Positions 14,674-21,298 of a DNA stretch of 22,332 bases are shown here, in pieces. The translations under genes and the position numbers were made by a program. The notes under the pieces were generated by a model that saw nothing but the letters and a program-made list of their open reading frames with translations, had not been told where the DNA came from and ran no database searches. The stretch lies in contig SFCN01000032.1 of NCBI GenBank assembly GCA_004558595.1, positions 1 to 22,332 on the forward strand, given 5' to 3'. This stretch comes from Phascolarctobacterium sp. Its GTDB lineage: Bacteria; Bacillota; Negativicutes; Acidaminococcales; Acidaminococcaceae. The first letter of the stretch is position 1, and every line of letters starts with the position of its first letter.

Positions 14674-15312
14674 TTAAAACTCAACCTCGCAGAAATTAAT
14701 AGGCGTCCCTAGGGCGCTGAATTTCTGCTCATACTCTGTTTGTACAGGATTCTCATATTCACTGTGATGCAAATCATAGCTTAAGGCCACAAGCTTCAGG
14801 CCAAAGGCCTTAAACTCCTCCACAGAAAAATCGAATAAGCCCCGATTATCGGTCTTGAAGCGCAGGCGCCCTCCCTTACCCAAAAGCTGGGCATATTTTT
14901 CCAAAAAGCGATGATGGGTCAAGCGACGCTTCGCATGGCGAGCCTTGGGCCAAGGGTCGCTAAAATTCAAATACAGCTCCTTGATTTCGCCGGGCTCAAA
15001 CCATTCCAGCAAATTTTCTGCATCGGCGCAAATAATACGTACATTATCCAACTGCTTATCCTTGGCAGCCTTGCCGGGATAATAAGCGATATCATGCTGG
15101 GTTTCGATACCAATGAAGGCCTTCTCAGGATACAGCTCCGCCATACCGATGGTGAAGCGCCCCTTACCGCAGCCAATCTCTAGGCACAGTCGCTTGCCGG
15201 GAAACATTTCCTGCCAATGGCCCTTATACTTCTCCAACTCGTGCATTAGGACGTACTCATCCATTACCTCCAGCATAGCTTCTTCAATCCAAGGTTTTTT
15301 TCTTAAACGCAT
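14674..15312 (-). CDS. trmB: tRNA (guanine-N7-)-methyltransferase
   Basis: This 212-aa SAM-dependent enzyme makes m7G at position 46 in the variable loop of tRNAs. The SAM-binding motif LEIGCGKG is at residues 44-51. FSDPWPKARHAKRRL, KTDNRGLFDFS and the C-terminal TEYEQKF are the family's tRNA- and substrate-binding signatures, all present. Length is normal. GAGGT precedes ATG 15312 by 6 nt. It is the first gene of trmB-ftsW-ftsI, joined to ftsW with a 15-nt gap. The adjacency to cell-wall genes has no evident functional meaning. Confidence 0.96.
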   Translation of the reverse strand: MRLRKKPWIEEAMLEVMDEYVLMHELEKYKGHWQEMFPGKRLCLEIGCGKGRFTIGMAELYPEKAFIGIETQHDIAYYPGKAAKDKQLDNVRIICADAENLLEWFEPGEIKELYLNFSDPWPKARHAKRRLTHHRFLEKYAQLLGKGGRLRFKTDNRGLFDFSVEEFKAFGLKLVALSYDLHHSEYENPVQTEYEQKFSALGTPINFCEVEF

Positions 15313-15352
15313 GCTCCTACCTCACAAATAATTATAATTTACCTAATATTAT

Positions 15353-15358
15353 ATTATA
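15353..15358 (-). promoter_or_regulatory. Candidate -10 box of the trmB-ftsW-ftsI unit
   Basis: A perfect TATAAT on the minus strand lies about 40 nt before the trmB ATG. The expected -35 region shows no good match, so this call is tentative. Confidence 0.3.
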
Positions 15359-15446
15359 CCTCCAAATGCTCGCTGACGCACGAAAAGTTTTGTGATTCCT
15401 AGAGCAATTTACTAAGAAAAATTTGCGTACAATTTTCAGATTTTTA

Positions 15447-15475
15447 TTGCATTTCCCATTAATCTGATTTATAAT
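15447..15475 (+). promoter_or_regulatory. Promoter of the cold-shock-domain gene
   Basis: TTGCAT (15447-15452) and a perfect TATAAT (15470-15475) are separated by 17 nt. Transcription would start near 15482 and give a leader of about 72 nt. The leader contains GGCTG/CAGCC repeats near 15485-15503 and the palindrome GCATATATGC, so it may fold. Confidence 0.65.
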
Positions 15476-15554
15476 ATAACTGTAGGCTGAAGCAGCTGCA
15501 GCCCCTTACGCATATATGCAACCATCAAATATCTAGTCAACGGAGGAAATAAGT

Positions 15555-15794
15555 ATGATTCTTCTTGGAAAAATTCACTGGTTCAACCCCAGCAAGGGCT
15601 ACGGCTTCATTACCACCAAGGGTGGCACAGATATCTTTGTCCATTATACTGCCATCAAGGACACCGGCTTTCGCTCTCTTGAAAGGGACCAGCAGGTTTA
15701 TTATCAGATTGTACGGGGTAAATTCGGCCTGTGCGCCCAGAATGTGCAGCCCATCATCCAAGACACGCCCCGTCCCCGCATGCGTTACCATTAA
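15555..15794 (+). CDS. Cold-shock domain protein (CspA-like)
   Basis: This 79-aa single-domain protein of OB fold would bind single-stranded RNA or DNA. The RNP1 motif KGYGFI is at residues 14-19 and RNP2 DIFVHY at 26-31, and the family's GF(R)SL and AQNV blocks are present. It deviates from typical Csp proteins: His8 replaces the Lys of KWFN, Tyr replaces Phe in KGFGF, and TAI replaces SAI. The C-terminus has an extra basic tail (DTPRPRMRYH). Such proteins act as RNA chaperones, during cold shock or in normal growth. GGAGG lies 8 nt before the ATG. It forms a single-gene transcript between its own promoter and terminator. Confidence 0.93.
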   Translation: MILLGKIHWFNPSKGYGFITTKGGTDIFVHYTAIKDTGFRSLERDQQVYYQIVRGKFGLCAQNVQPIIQDTPRPRMRYH

Positions 15795-15848
15795 TTACAT
15801 TTAACATATTCTCTTGCTATTGTATTGGCCAAGCTTTCTTTTACCTTT

Positions 15849-15875
15849 GGATGCCTCAAGGCATCCTTCTTTTTT
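15849..15875 (+). terminator. Rho-independent terminator after the cold-shock gene
   Basis: GGATGCC and GGCATCC form a 7-bp stem with a TCAA loop, followed by TTCTTTTTT. It lies about 55 nt after the stop codon. Confidence 0.88.
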
Positions 15876-15989
15876 GGCCTTAGCTTTTATTATTGATAAT
15901 ACTCTTAATTGCAAGACGAATGCTTGAAGCAGAATACACTACTTCATGGGTATAAACACTAAAAAAAATACACAAAATCTCTCTATCCT

Positions 15990-16018
15990 CTTGCATGTTT
16001 GTAAAGTTTATGTTAAAT
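15990..16018 (+). promoter_or_regulatory. Promoter of the ABC importer operon
   Basis: TTGCAT (15990-15995) and TAAATT (16013-16018, 4 of 6) are separated by 17 nt. The -35 box is the same as that of the cold-shock gene. Transcription would start near 16025, giving a leader of about 100 nt. Between the previous terminator and this promoter (15876-15989) I see only AT-rich sequence. Confidence 0.5.
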
Positions 16019-16033
16019 TTAAGATTGGAAATA

Positions 16034-16104
16034 GTCGGACTGGTAGCAGCGTTGCGGCTGCCTAAACCGACCCTATATGCTGAACAACCGGACCTAGGCG
16101 CCGG
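16034..16104 (+). ncRNA. Structured leader RNA of the ABC importer, type unknown
   Basis: Nested stems can be drawn in the leader. An outer GTCGG/CCGAC (16034-16038 with 16067-16071) encloses GCAGC/GCTGC (16046-16050 with 16057-16061) with a 6-nt loop. A downstream CCGG/CCGG hairpin spans 16088-16104. The loop bases GTTG (16051-16054) could pair with CAAC (16085-16088) as a pseudoknot. It ends 6 nt before the ribosome binding site of the binding-protein gene. It matches no riboswitch class I could recognise. Confidence 0.4.
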
Positions 16105-16126
16105 AAAATCAAGGAGGTTTTCATCC

Positions 16127-17155
16127 ATGTTGAAAAAAACTAGTATCGTAGCAATGGCTTGTGTTCTGGCTGGCTCCATGCTCTTCGCTGGCTGCGGCGG
16201 CGGTGAGAAGAAAGCTGCTCCTAAGGCTGAAGGCAATAAGCTGATCATCTATACCTCTATGAAGGAATCCCTCATTAAAGGTATCGTAACCGGCTTCGAA
16301 AAGAAGAACCCTGGCATTAAGGTTGACTATCAATCTGCAGGCGCAGGCAAACTGATGGCTAAAATCGCTGCTGAACGTCAAAGCGGCAAGATTCTGGCTG
16401 ATGTTATCTGGACCAGTGAGGTTCCTGACTTCTACAAGATGAAGAAGGAAGGCATTCTGGCTAACTACAAGAGCCCTGTTTTCAAAGAAATAGTTAACCC
16501 CTTCGATGATTATGACGGCTCCTTCCATGCAGCTCGTCTGGGCACCCTGGGCATCATCATCAACACCGATAAGGTTAAGACTGCTCCTACCCAATGGTCC
16601 GACCTGAAGAAACCCGAATTCAAGAACGGCTTCGCAGTAGCTAACCCGGCTCTTTCCGGCACCGCTTATATGTCCATCGCTCTGCTGCAAAAACAATTTG
16701 GCCCCGACTTCTTCAAAGACCTGAAGGCTAACGGCGCTCGCGTAGGCAAAGGCTCTGGCCAAGTTATCGACGATACTGCTTCCGGCGAATTGTCTGCATC
16801 CCTGGCAGTTGACTATATCACCAACGCTAAGATCGCTAAGGGCGCTCACATTAAGATGTGCTATCCGCCCGAAATGCTGGTAGTTCCCTCTCCGGTAGCT
16901 ATTTTCAAAGACTCCAAACAATTGGATGCTGCTAAGAAATTTGTCGACTACCTGCTGGGCCCTGAAGCGCAACAATTGGTAGCTAACCAAGGCACCATCC
17001 CCGTTCGTGAAGACGTTAAGATTGATCCCAAGTTCCAACTGCCTTCCCCGAAGGAAGCTCTGAAGAAGGGTATCAAGGTTAACTACCTCGAGATCATCGA
17101 CAGCAAAGAAAAGACTGTTAAAGAGTTCTCCGACCTGATGCAAGTTAAGAAATAA
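16127..17155 (+). CDS. ABC importer solute-binding lipoprotein
   Basis: This 342-aa protein has a lipoprotein signal (basic start MLKKTS, hydrophobic core, lipobox LFAGC with Cys23), so it is anchored at the outer face of the inner membrane. The mature part is a type 2 periplasmic-binding fold of the group that serves ferric iron, polyamines, phosphonates and thiamine: LIIYTSMKESLIKGIV at the start, DVIWTSEVPDFYKM, and a late YPPEMLVVPSPVAIF. The pair of adjacent tyrosines that bind iron in FbpA-type proteins is not seen, so iron is unproven. The frame is open further upstream to 15995, but ATG 16127 follows AAGGAGG by 9 nt and puts the signal peptide at the N-terminus. It heads the operon and is separated from the rest by a terminator-like hairpin. 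Confidence 0.9.
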   Translation: MLKKTSIVAMACVLAGSMLFAGCGGGEKKAAPKAEGNKLIIYTSMKESLIKGIVTGFEKKNPGIKVDYQSAGAGKLMAKIAAERQSGKILADVIWTSEVPDFYKMKKEGILANYKSPVFKEIVNPFDDYDGSFHAARLGTLGIIINTDKVKTAPTQWSDLKKPEFKNGFAVANPALSGTAYMSIALLQKQFGPDFFKDLKANGARVGKGSGQVIDDTASGELSASLAVDYITNAKIAKGAHIKMCYPPEMLVVPSPVAIFKDSKQLDAAKKFVDYLLGPEAQQLVANQGTIPVREDVKIDPKFQLPSPKEALKKGIKVNYLEIIDSKEKTVKEFSDLMQVKK

Positions 17156-17171
17156 GCTTTAACGCATGCGT

Positions 17172-17211
17172 AAAAACGGGCAGAGCGGGACTTTCCCGTT
17201 CTGCCGTTTTT
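17172..17211 (+). terminator. Strong hairpin between binding-protein and ATPase genes
   Basis: An 18-bp stem with one bulged G and one G-U pair (17172-17190 with 17194-17211) has a 3-nt loop, and its 3' arm ends in TTTTT. It lies 16 nt after the binding-protein stop. It should stop part of the transcripts, giving more binding protein than transporter. TTGACT overlapping its end (17210-17215) could be a second -35 box, but no well-placed -10 follows. Confidence 0.75.
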
Positions 17212-17274
17212 GACTTATATGAATAATGTGTATTTTCGTATGATTCATCCAAAATTTTTACAGGAGGTAACCTA

Positions 17275-18366
17275 ATGGAAGATATTATTAAGGTCGAAGG
17301 TGTGGCCAAAGGCTACGGCAAGCACCAGGTCCTGCAAAATTTAGATATCGCCATCAAAAAGGGTGAATGCTTCACCCTCCTGGGACCCTCTGGCTGCGGC
17401 AAAACCGTCCTAATTCGCCTTATCGCCGGTCACGAAGTGCCCGATGAAGGTAAAATCATCATTGATGAAACGGTTGTAGCAGACAGCGCAAGCGGCGAAT
17501 ACATCCCTCCCGAGCGCCGTGGCTTGGGTATCGTATTCCAGGATTACGCCGTATGGCCCCATATGACTGTTTATGAGAATATCGCTTATCCCTTGAAGAT
17601 GGAAAAGCGTCCCAAGGAAGAAATCAACGAGCTGGTTATGAAGATGATCGATGTGGTTGGCATGAAGGGCTTGGATAAGCGTCTGCCCTCTGAGCTGTCC
17701 GGCGGTCAACAACAACGTGTCGCTCTGGCCCGCGCTCTGGTAGCGGACCCCAGCGTAATGCTGCTGGACGAGCCCCTGTCCAATCTGGACGCTAATTTGC
17801 GCGAGGAAATGCGCTTTGAAATCAAGGCCCTGCAGCGCAAATTCGGTATCACCGTTCTTTTCGTAACCCATGACCAGGAGGTTGCCTTGGCAATTTCCGA
17901 CCGCTTGGCCATCATGGATGCCACGGGCAAGATTCGCCAAATCGGTAATCCCTACGAAATTTTTGAAAAGCCTGCTGACTTGTTCGTCTTCAAATTCATG
18001 GGCATCGCTAACTTCGTCCATGCTACTGAAAAGAATGGCAAATTCTACGTTGGCAATGGCAATCAGGAAATTCCTTGGGAAGGCCCTAAGGGCAAGGCCG
18101 CTAAATGGGTGGCAGGCTTCCGTCCCTCCGATGTGGAAATTCATCGTGAAGGCCCCGGTCTCAAGGGCATTATCCACCGTGCCAATTTCTTGGGCGCTAC
18201 CATGGACTATGCCATCGACGTAGACGACCAATCCCTGCGTACTGAAATCGAAACCCACACTGCTATCAACAACGACCTTATGTTCAAGGAAGGCGAAGAA
18301 TGCTACATTACCTTCAAAGCCTTGCACTGGTTTGATGCAGAACAATTGAAGGAGGTGGAAGAATAA
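17275..18366 (+). CDS. ABC importer ATPase subunit 1
   Basis: This 363-aa ATPase of the FbpC/PotA/CysA type energises uptake at the cytoplasmic face of the permease. Walker A is GPSGCGKT (Lys43), the Q-loop FQDYAVWPHM is at about 88-97, the signature is canonical LSGGQQQR (141-148), Walker B ends DEP (Asp165-Glu166), and the switch His is His199. A C-terminal TOBE-type regulatory domain follows (about 240-363). HDQEVALA replaces the usual HDQEEAM, and Val follows the Walker A Thr. AGGAGG lies 7 nt before the ATG. Its stop codon shares one base with the permease start (TAATG), so the two are coupled. Confidence 0.94.
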   Translation: MEDIIKVEGVAKGYGKHQVLQNLDIAIKKGECFTLLGPSGCGKTVLIRLIAGHEVPDEGKIIIDETVVADSASGEYIPPERRGLGIVFQDYAVWPHMTVYENIAYPLKMEKRPKEEINELVMKMIDVVGMKGLDKRLPSELSGGQQQRVALARALVADPSVMLLDEPLSNLDANLREEMRFEIKALQRKFGITVLFVTHDQEVALAISDRLAIMDATGKIRQIGNPYEIFEKPADLFVFKFMGIANFVHATEKNGKFYVGNGNQEIPWEGPKGKAAKWVAGFRPSDVEIHREGPGLKGIIHRANFLGATMDYAIDVDDQSLRTEIETHTAINNDLMFKEGEECYITFKALHWFDAEQLKEVEE

Positions 18367-20063
18367 TGGCAAACGGCACCATTAAGAAAGACAGTGGCTT
18401 TGGTATTGCCCAAGTCATTCTCTTCATCTCTATCGCCATTCTCGTAATTTTCGTCGCTTGGCCCGTACTGTTGATTTTATTCAACGCCTTCTTCGTAGAA
18501 GGCAACTTCAACAGCATGGACTTCTACAAGGTGCTTACCGAGCCCGAAACCTTCCAAGCATTGATTAACTCCCTGATTATCGCCAGCATGACTACCGTCG
18601 GCTCCACCATCGTGGGTACCTTCTTCGCCTGGCTGGTAACCAGAACCGACCTTCCCTATAAGACCTTTATGAAGAGCCTTTTCCTTGTCCCCTTTATGCT
18701 CCCTTCATTCATCGGCGCTTTGGCTTGGAAAATGCTGCTCAGCCCCCACTCCGGTTATATTAACAAGTGGTTCATGGCCACCTTTAATACTACGGAGCCT
18801 CTTTTCGATATCTATACCTACTACGGCATCAGCTGCGTCGAGGTAATGTACCTCTTCCCCTTCGTATTTATTCAGGTTTGTGGCGCTTTGGAGCGTATGG
18901 ATCCCACCTTGGAGGAATCCGCCCGTATCAGCGGCGCCGGCCTCTTTACCATTACCCGCAAGATTACCATTCCTCTGGTGCTGCCCTCCATCATGAGCGG
19001 CGCGCTGCTCATCATGCTGTACTCCATGGCCCACTTCGGTACGGTAGCGGTTTTGGGTATTGAGCAGGGTATTTATAATATTCCTACCCTGATTTACGAA
19101 AAGATTCACGAATCAGCAGGCTCCTTCGCCTCCATCCGTACCGGTACCGTACTGGCTACCGTATTGATCGTGTCCGCAGCCTGCATCATCTGGGCTCAAC
19201 AAAAGGTGCTCAGCAAGGGCCATTACCAAATCATCGGCGGCAAGAGCTTCCGTCCCATGGAGCTCAAGCTGCGCGGCCTGCGTTATCCCCTGCTGTTCTT
19301 CTGCTTGGCTTACATCGGCTTCACCATTTTGTTACCTACCGTAGTTATCTTCATGGTTGGCGGCGTAGAAACCTATGGTCTGCCCCTGACTTGGGAAAAC
19401 CTGTCCCTCGACAACTACAAGTACATCCTCTTTGAATATGACGTAACTCGCGACGCGATCTTCAACTCCGTAACTCTGGGTCTGGCTGCCGCCTTCATTA
19501 CCATGTTTGCCGGCGTTATGATTTCCTACGTTATCGTTAAGATGAAGGTTCGTGGCAAGGGTATTCTGGAATTCTTGGGCATGCTGCCCTTCTCCGTTCC
19601 CGGCTCCGTTATCGCCCTCGGCGTAATCCTCGCCTGGTCCGGCCAGTTCGGCATCAACATCTACAACACTGTATGGATTATTCTCGTATCCTACATCGCC
19701 CGCTACATGGCCTTCTCCCTGAAGGCTAACTCCGCTGCATTAGAGCAGGTACACGACTCCCTGATGGAAGCATCCCGTTCCTGCGGCGCCAGCATGTGGC
19801 AATCCCTGAAGGATATCGTTATCCCCTTGGTGCGCCCCGGTATGATCAGTGCCTTCTTCCTGATCTTCCTGCCGGCCCTGCGCGAATTGACCGTATCCAT
19901 CATGCTGTATGCTCCTACCACCAGAACCATCGGCGTAGCCATCTACACTCTGAACGAGGATGGCGAAACCGTTATGTCCACTGCTTTGGCAGGCATCGCT
20001 TTGATCATTATCGTTTTAGGTCAAATGTTCATCAACCATCTTACCAAGAAAGCGAGTGAGTAA
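18366..20063 (+). CDS. ABC importer permease, two fused domains
   Basis: This 565-aa protein has about twelve membrane helices in two tandem permease domains, so one chain can form the whole channel. Each half has an EAA loop that contacts an ATPase. The first starts at Glu183 (EESARISGAG, then PLVLPSIMSG); the second starts near Glu468 (EASRSCGASM, then PLVRPGMISA). This fused layout is typical of ferric-iron-type (FbpB) and related importers. It sits between two different ATPase genes, with one base of overlap upstream and a 5-nt gap downstream. AAGGAGG lies about 10 nt before the ATG, inside the preceding gene. Confidence 0.94.
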   Translation: MANGTIKKDSGFGIAQVILFISIAILVIFVAWPVLLILFNAFFVEGNFNSMDFYKVLTEPETFQALINSLIIASMTTVGSTIVGTFFAWLVTRTDLPYKTFMKSLFLVPFMLPSFIGALAWKMLLSPHSGYINKWFMATFNTTEPLFDIYTYYGISCVEVMYLFPFVFIQVCGALERMDPTLEESARISGAGLFTITRKITIPLVLPSIMSGALLIMLYSMAHFGTVAVLGIEQGIYNIPTLIYEKIHESAGSFASIRTGTVLATVLIVSAACIIWAQQKVLSKGHYQIIGGKSFRPMELKLRGLRYPLLFFCLAYIGFTILLPTVVIFMVGGVETYGLPLTWENLSLDNYKYILFEYDVTRDAIFNSVTLGLAAAFITMFAGVMISYVIVKMKVRGKGILEFLGMLPFSVPGSVIALGVILAWSGQFGINIYNTVWIILVSYIARYMAFSLKANSAALEQVHDSLMEASRSCGASMWQSLKDIVIPLVRPGMISAFFLIFLPALRELTVSIMLYAPTTRTIGVAIYTLNEDGETVMSTALAGIALIIIVLGQMFINHLTKKASE

Positions 20064-20068
20064 TCGTC

Positions 20069-21139
20069 ATGTCATACATCCGCTTAGTTAATGTTACAAA
20101 AAGATTTGGTGATGTTACTGCCGTCGATAACCTGAATATCGAAATCGGCAAGGGCGAATGCTTCTCCATGCTGGGTCCCTCCGGCTGCGGCAAAACCACT
20201 ACGTTGCGTATGGTTGCCGGCTTTGAGGATTTATCCGATGGTGAGGTGTGGGTAGGCGACCGCCTGCTTTCTTCTCCTAAAAAGCATCACTATACTCCCC
20301 CCGAAAACCGTAATTTCGGCATGGTTTTCCAAGCCTTCGCCGTATGGCCCCATATGAGCGTTTATGAAAACGTGGCCTTCCCCCTGCGTCTGCGTAAGCT
20401 GCCCAATGCGGAAATCGAACAACGCACTAAGGACGCGCTGACCGCCACCAACCTGCTCAAGGCAGCTAACGATAGCCCGGCCGACCTTTCCGGCGGTGGC
20501 AAGCAGCGCGTAGCGCTGGCCCGCGCTCTGGCTATTAACCCCGACGTAATGCTCTTGGACGAGCCCCTCTCCAGCTTGGACCCCCATCTGCGTGAGGAAA
20601 TGCGCTTTGAGATTAAGGATTTGCAGCGCAAATACGGCTTCTCCATTATTTATGTAACCCATGACCAGTCCGAAGCTATGGCTTTGTCCGACCGCATTTT
20701 GGTTATGAAGCTGGGCGTAATGCAGCAAATCGACTCTCCCTTGGATGTTTATAACAACCCCAAGAACAAGTTCGTCTTCAGCTTCATCGGCGTTTCTAGC
20801 TTCACCGATGTAGTTTGGAAGGGCAAGGATGCCTATATTAAGGGCTCCGAGCACAAGCTGCCCAGCGGTCTCATCGTGCCTGAGCGTATGAAGGCCGAGG
20901 AAATGTTCAATCTGGCTAGCCGTCCTACGGAAATCCGCTTCACCAATGCTAACGACCCCAATGGCGTACGCGGTCATGTCATCCGCAAGGCTTTCTTAGG
21001 CGAAATCGTAGACTATTTGGTCAAGATTGGCGACCAAGAGGTGCGCGTGCAAATCGGCCGTCGCGACCCCGGTCCTGAGGCTGACGAAACCTGCTATCTG
21101 CACTTCCTCCGTCCCTTCTGGTACAAGGTTAACGAGTAA
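20069..21139 (+). CDS. ABC importer ATPase subunit 2
   Basis: This 356-aa ATPase is of the same family as subunit 1 but clearly diverged. It has Walker A GPSGCGKT (Lys42), Q-loop FQAFAVWPHM (87-96), Walker B ending DEP (Asp164-Glu165), switch His198 in THDQSEAMALSD, and a C-terminal TOBE-type domain (about 240-356). Its signature is LSGGGKQR (140-147), with Gly where the family has Gln. Both ATPases keep their catalytic residues, so this subunit is probably active. The simplest reading is a heterodimer with subunit 1 on the two unlike halves of the fused permease. Alternatives are two homodimers used under different conditions. There is no clear ribosome binding site, so it is probably coupled to the permease gene. 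Confidence 0.93.
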   Translation: MSYIRLVNVTKRFGDVTAVDNLNIEIGKGECFSMLGPSGCGKTTTLRMVAGFEDLSDGEVWVGDRLLSSPKKHHYTPPENRNFGMVFQAFAVWPHMSVYENVAFPLRLRKLPNAEIEQRTKDALTATNLLKAANDSPADLSGGGKQRVALARALAINPDVMLLDEPLSSLDPHLREEMRFEIKDLQRKYGFSIIYVTHDQSEAMALSDRILVMKLGVMQQIDSPLDVYNNPKNKFVFSFIGVSSFTDVVWKGKDAYIKGSEHKLPSGLIVPERMKAEEMFNLASRPTEIRFTNANDPNGVRGHVIRKAFLGEIVDYLVKIGDQEVRVQIGRRDPGPEADETCYLHFLRPFWYKVNE

Positions 21140-21201
21140 GCTTAAAGCGTTGCAGACCTAGCTACAAATACGCTAAGGCATTACCTAGATAATTTTATAT
21201 G

Positions 21202-21236
21202 GCCTGCGCTACATTATGCGACTTTTGGACGCAGGC
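21202..21236 (+). other. Hairpin after the importer operon
   Basis: GCCTGCG (21202-21208) and CGCAGGC (21230-21236) form a 7-bp stem with a 21-nt loop. It comes just before the terminator and might protect the 3' end of the transcript. Confidence 0.35.
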
Positions 21237-21241
21237 ATGCA

Positions 21242-21285
21242 AAAAGCACTACTGTAGGTGATAAGCCTAGAGTAGTGCTTTTGTT
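21242..21285. terminator. Two-way terminator between the importer operon and the last gene
   Basis: AAAAGCACTACT (21242-21253) and AGTAGTGCTTTT (21271-21282) form a 12-bp stem, with an inner TAGG/CCTA. T-runs are present on both sides, so it can end the plus-strand operon and also the minus-strand gene, whose stop codon is at 21299. Confidence 0.85.
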
Positions 21286-21298
21286 TGTGTATTATTTT

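Noticed and set aside
16034..16104. c-di-GMP (GEMM) riboswitch, suggested by GCCTAAACC
   Set aside because: The rest of the GEMM consensus, including the GCACGCAAAGG-type block and the tetraloop receptor stem, is missing.
15995..16126. Longer N-terminus for the binding protein
   Set aside because: It would bury the signal peptide and lipobox 44 residues into the protein, and it overlaps the promoter and leader; AAGGAGG precedes ATG 16127.
16121..17143. A 340-codon open frame opposite the binding-protein gene
   Set aside because: It mirrors the whole coding strand of a convincing lipoprotein gene, has no family resemblance and no ribosome binding site; the codon choice of the real gene leaves this frame open by chance.
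17410..18372. A 320-codon open frame opposite ATPase 1
   Set aside because: It is antisense to a gene with all ABC motifs and shows no recognisable domain.
20231..20977. A 248-codon open frame opposite ATPase 2
   Set aside because: It is an antisense shadow of a gene with clear ABC motifs.
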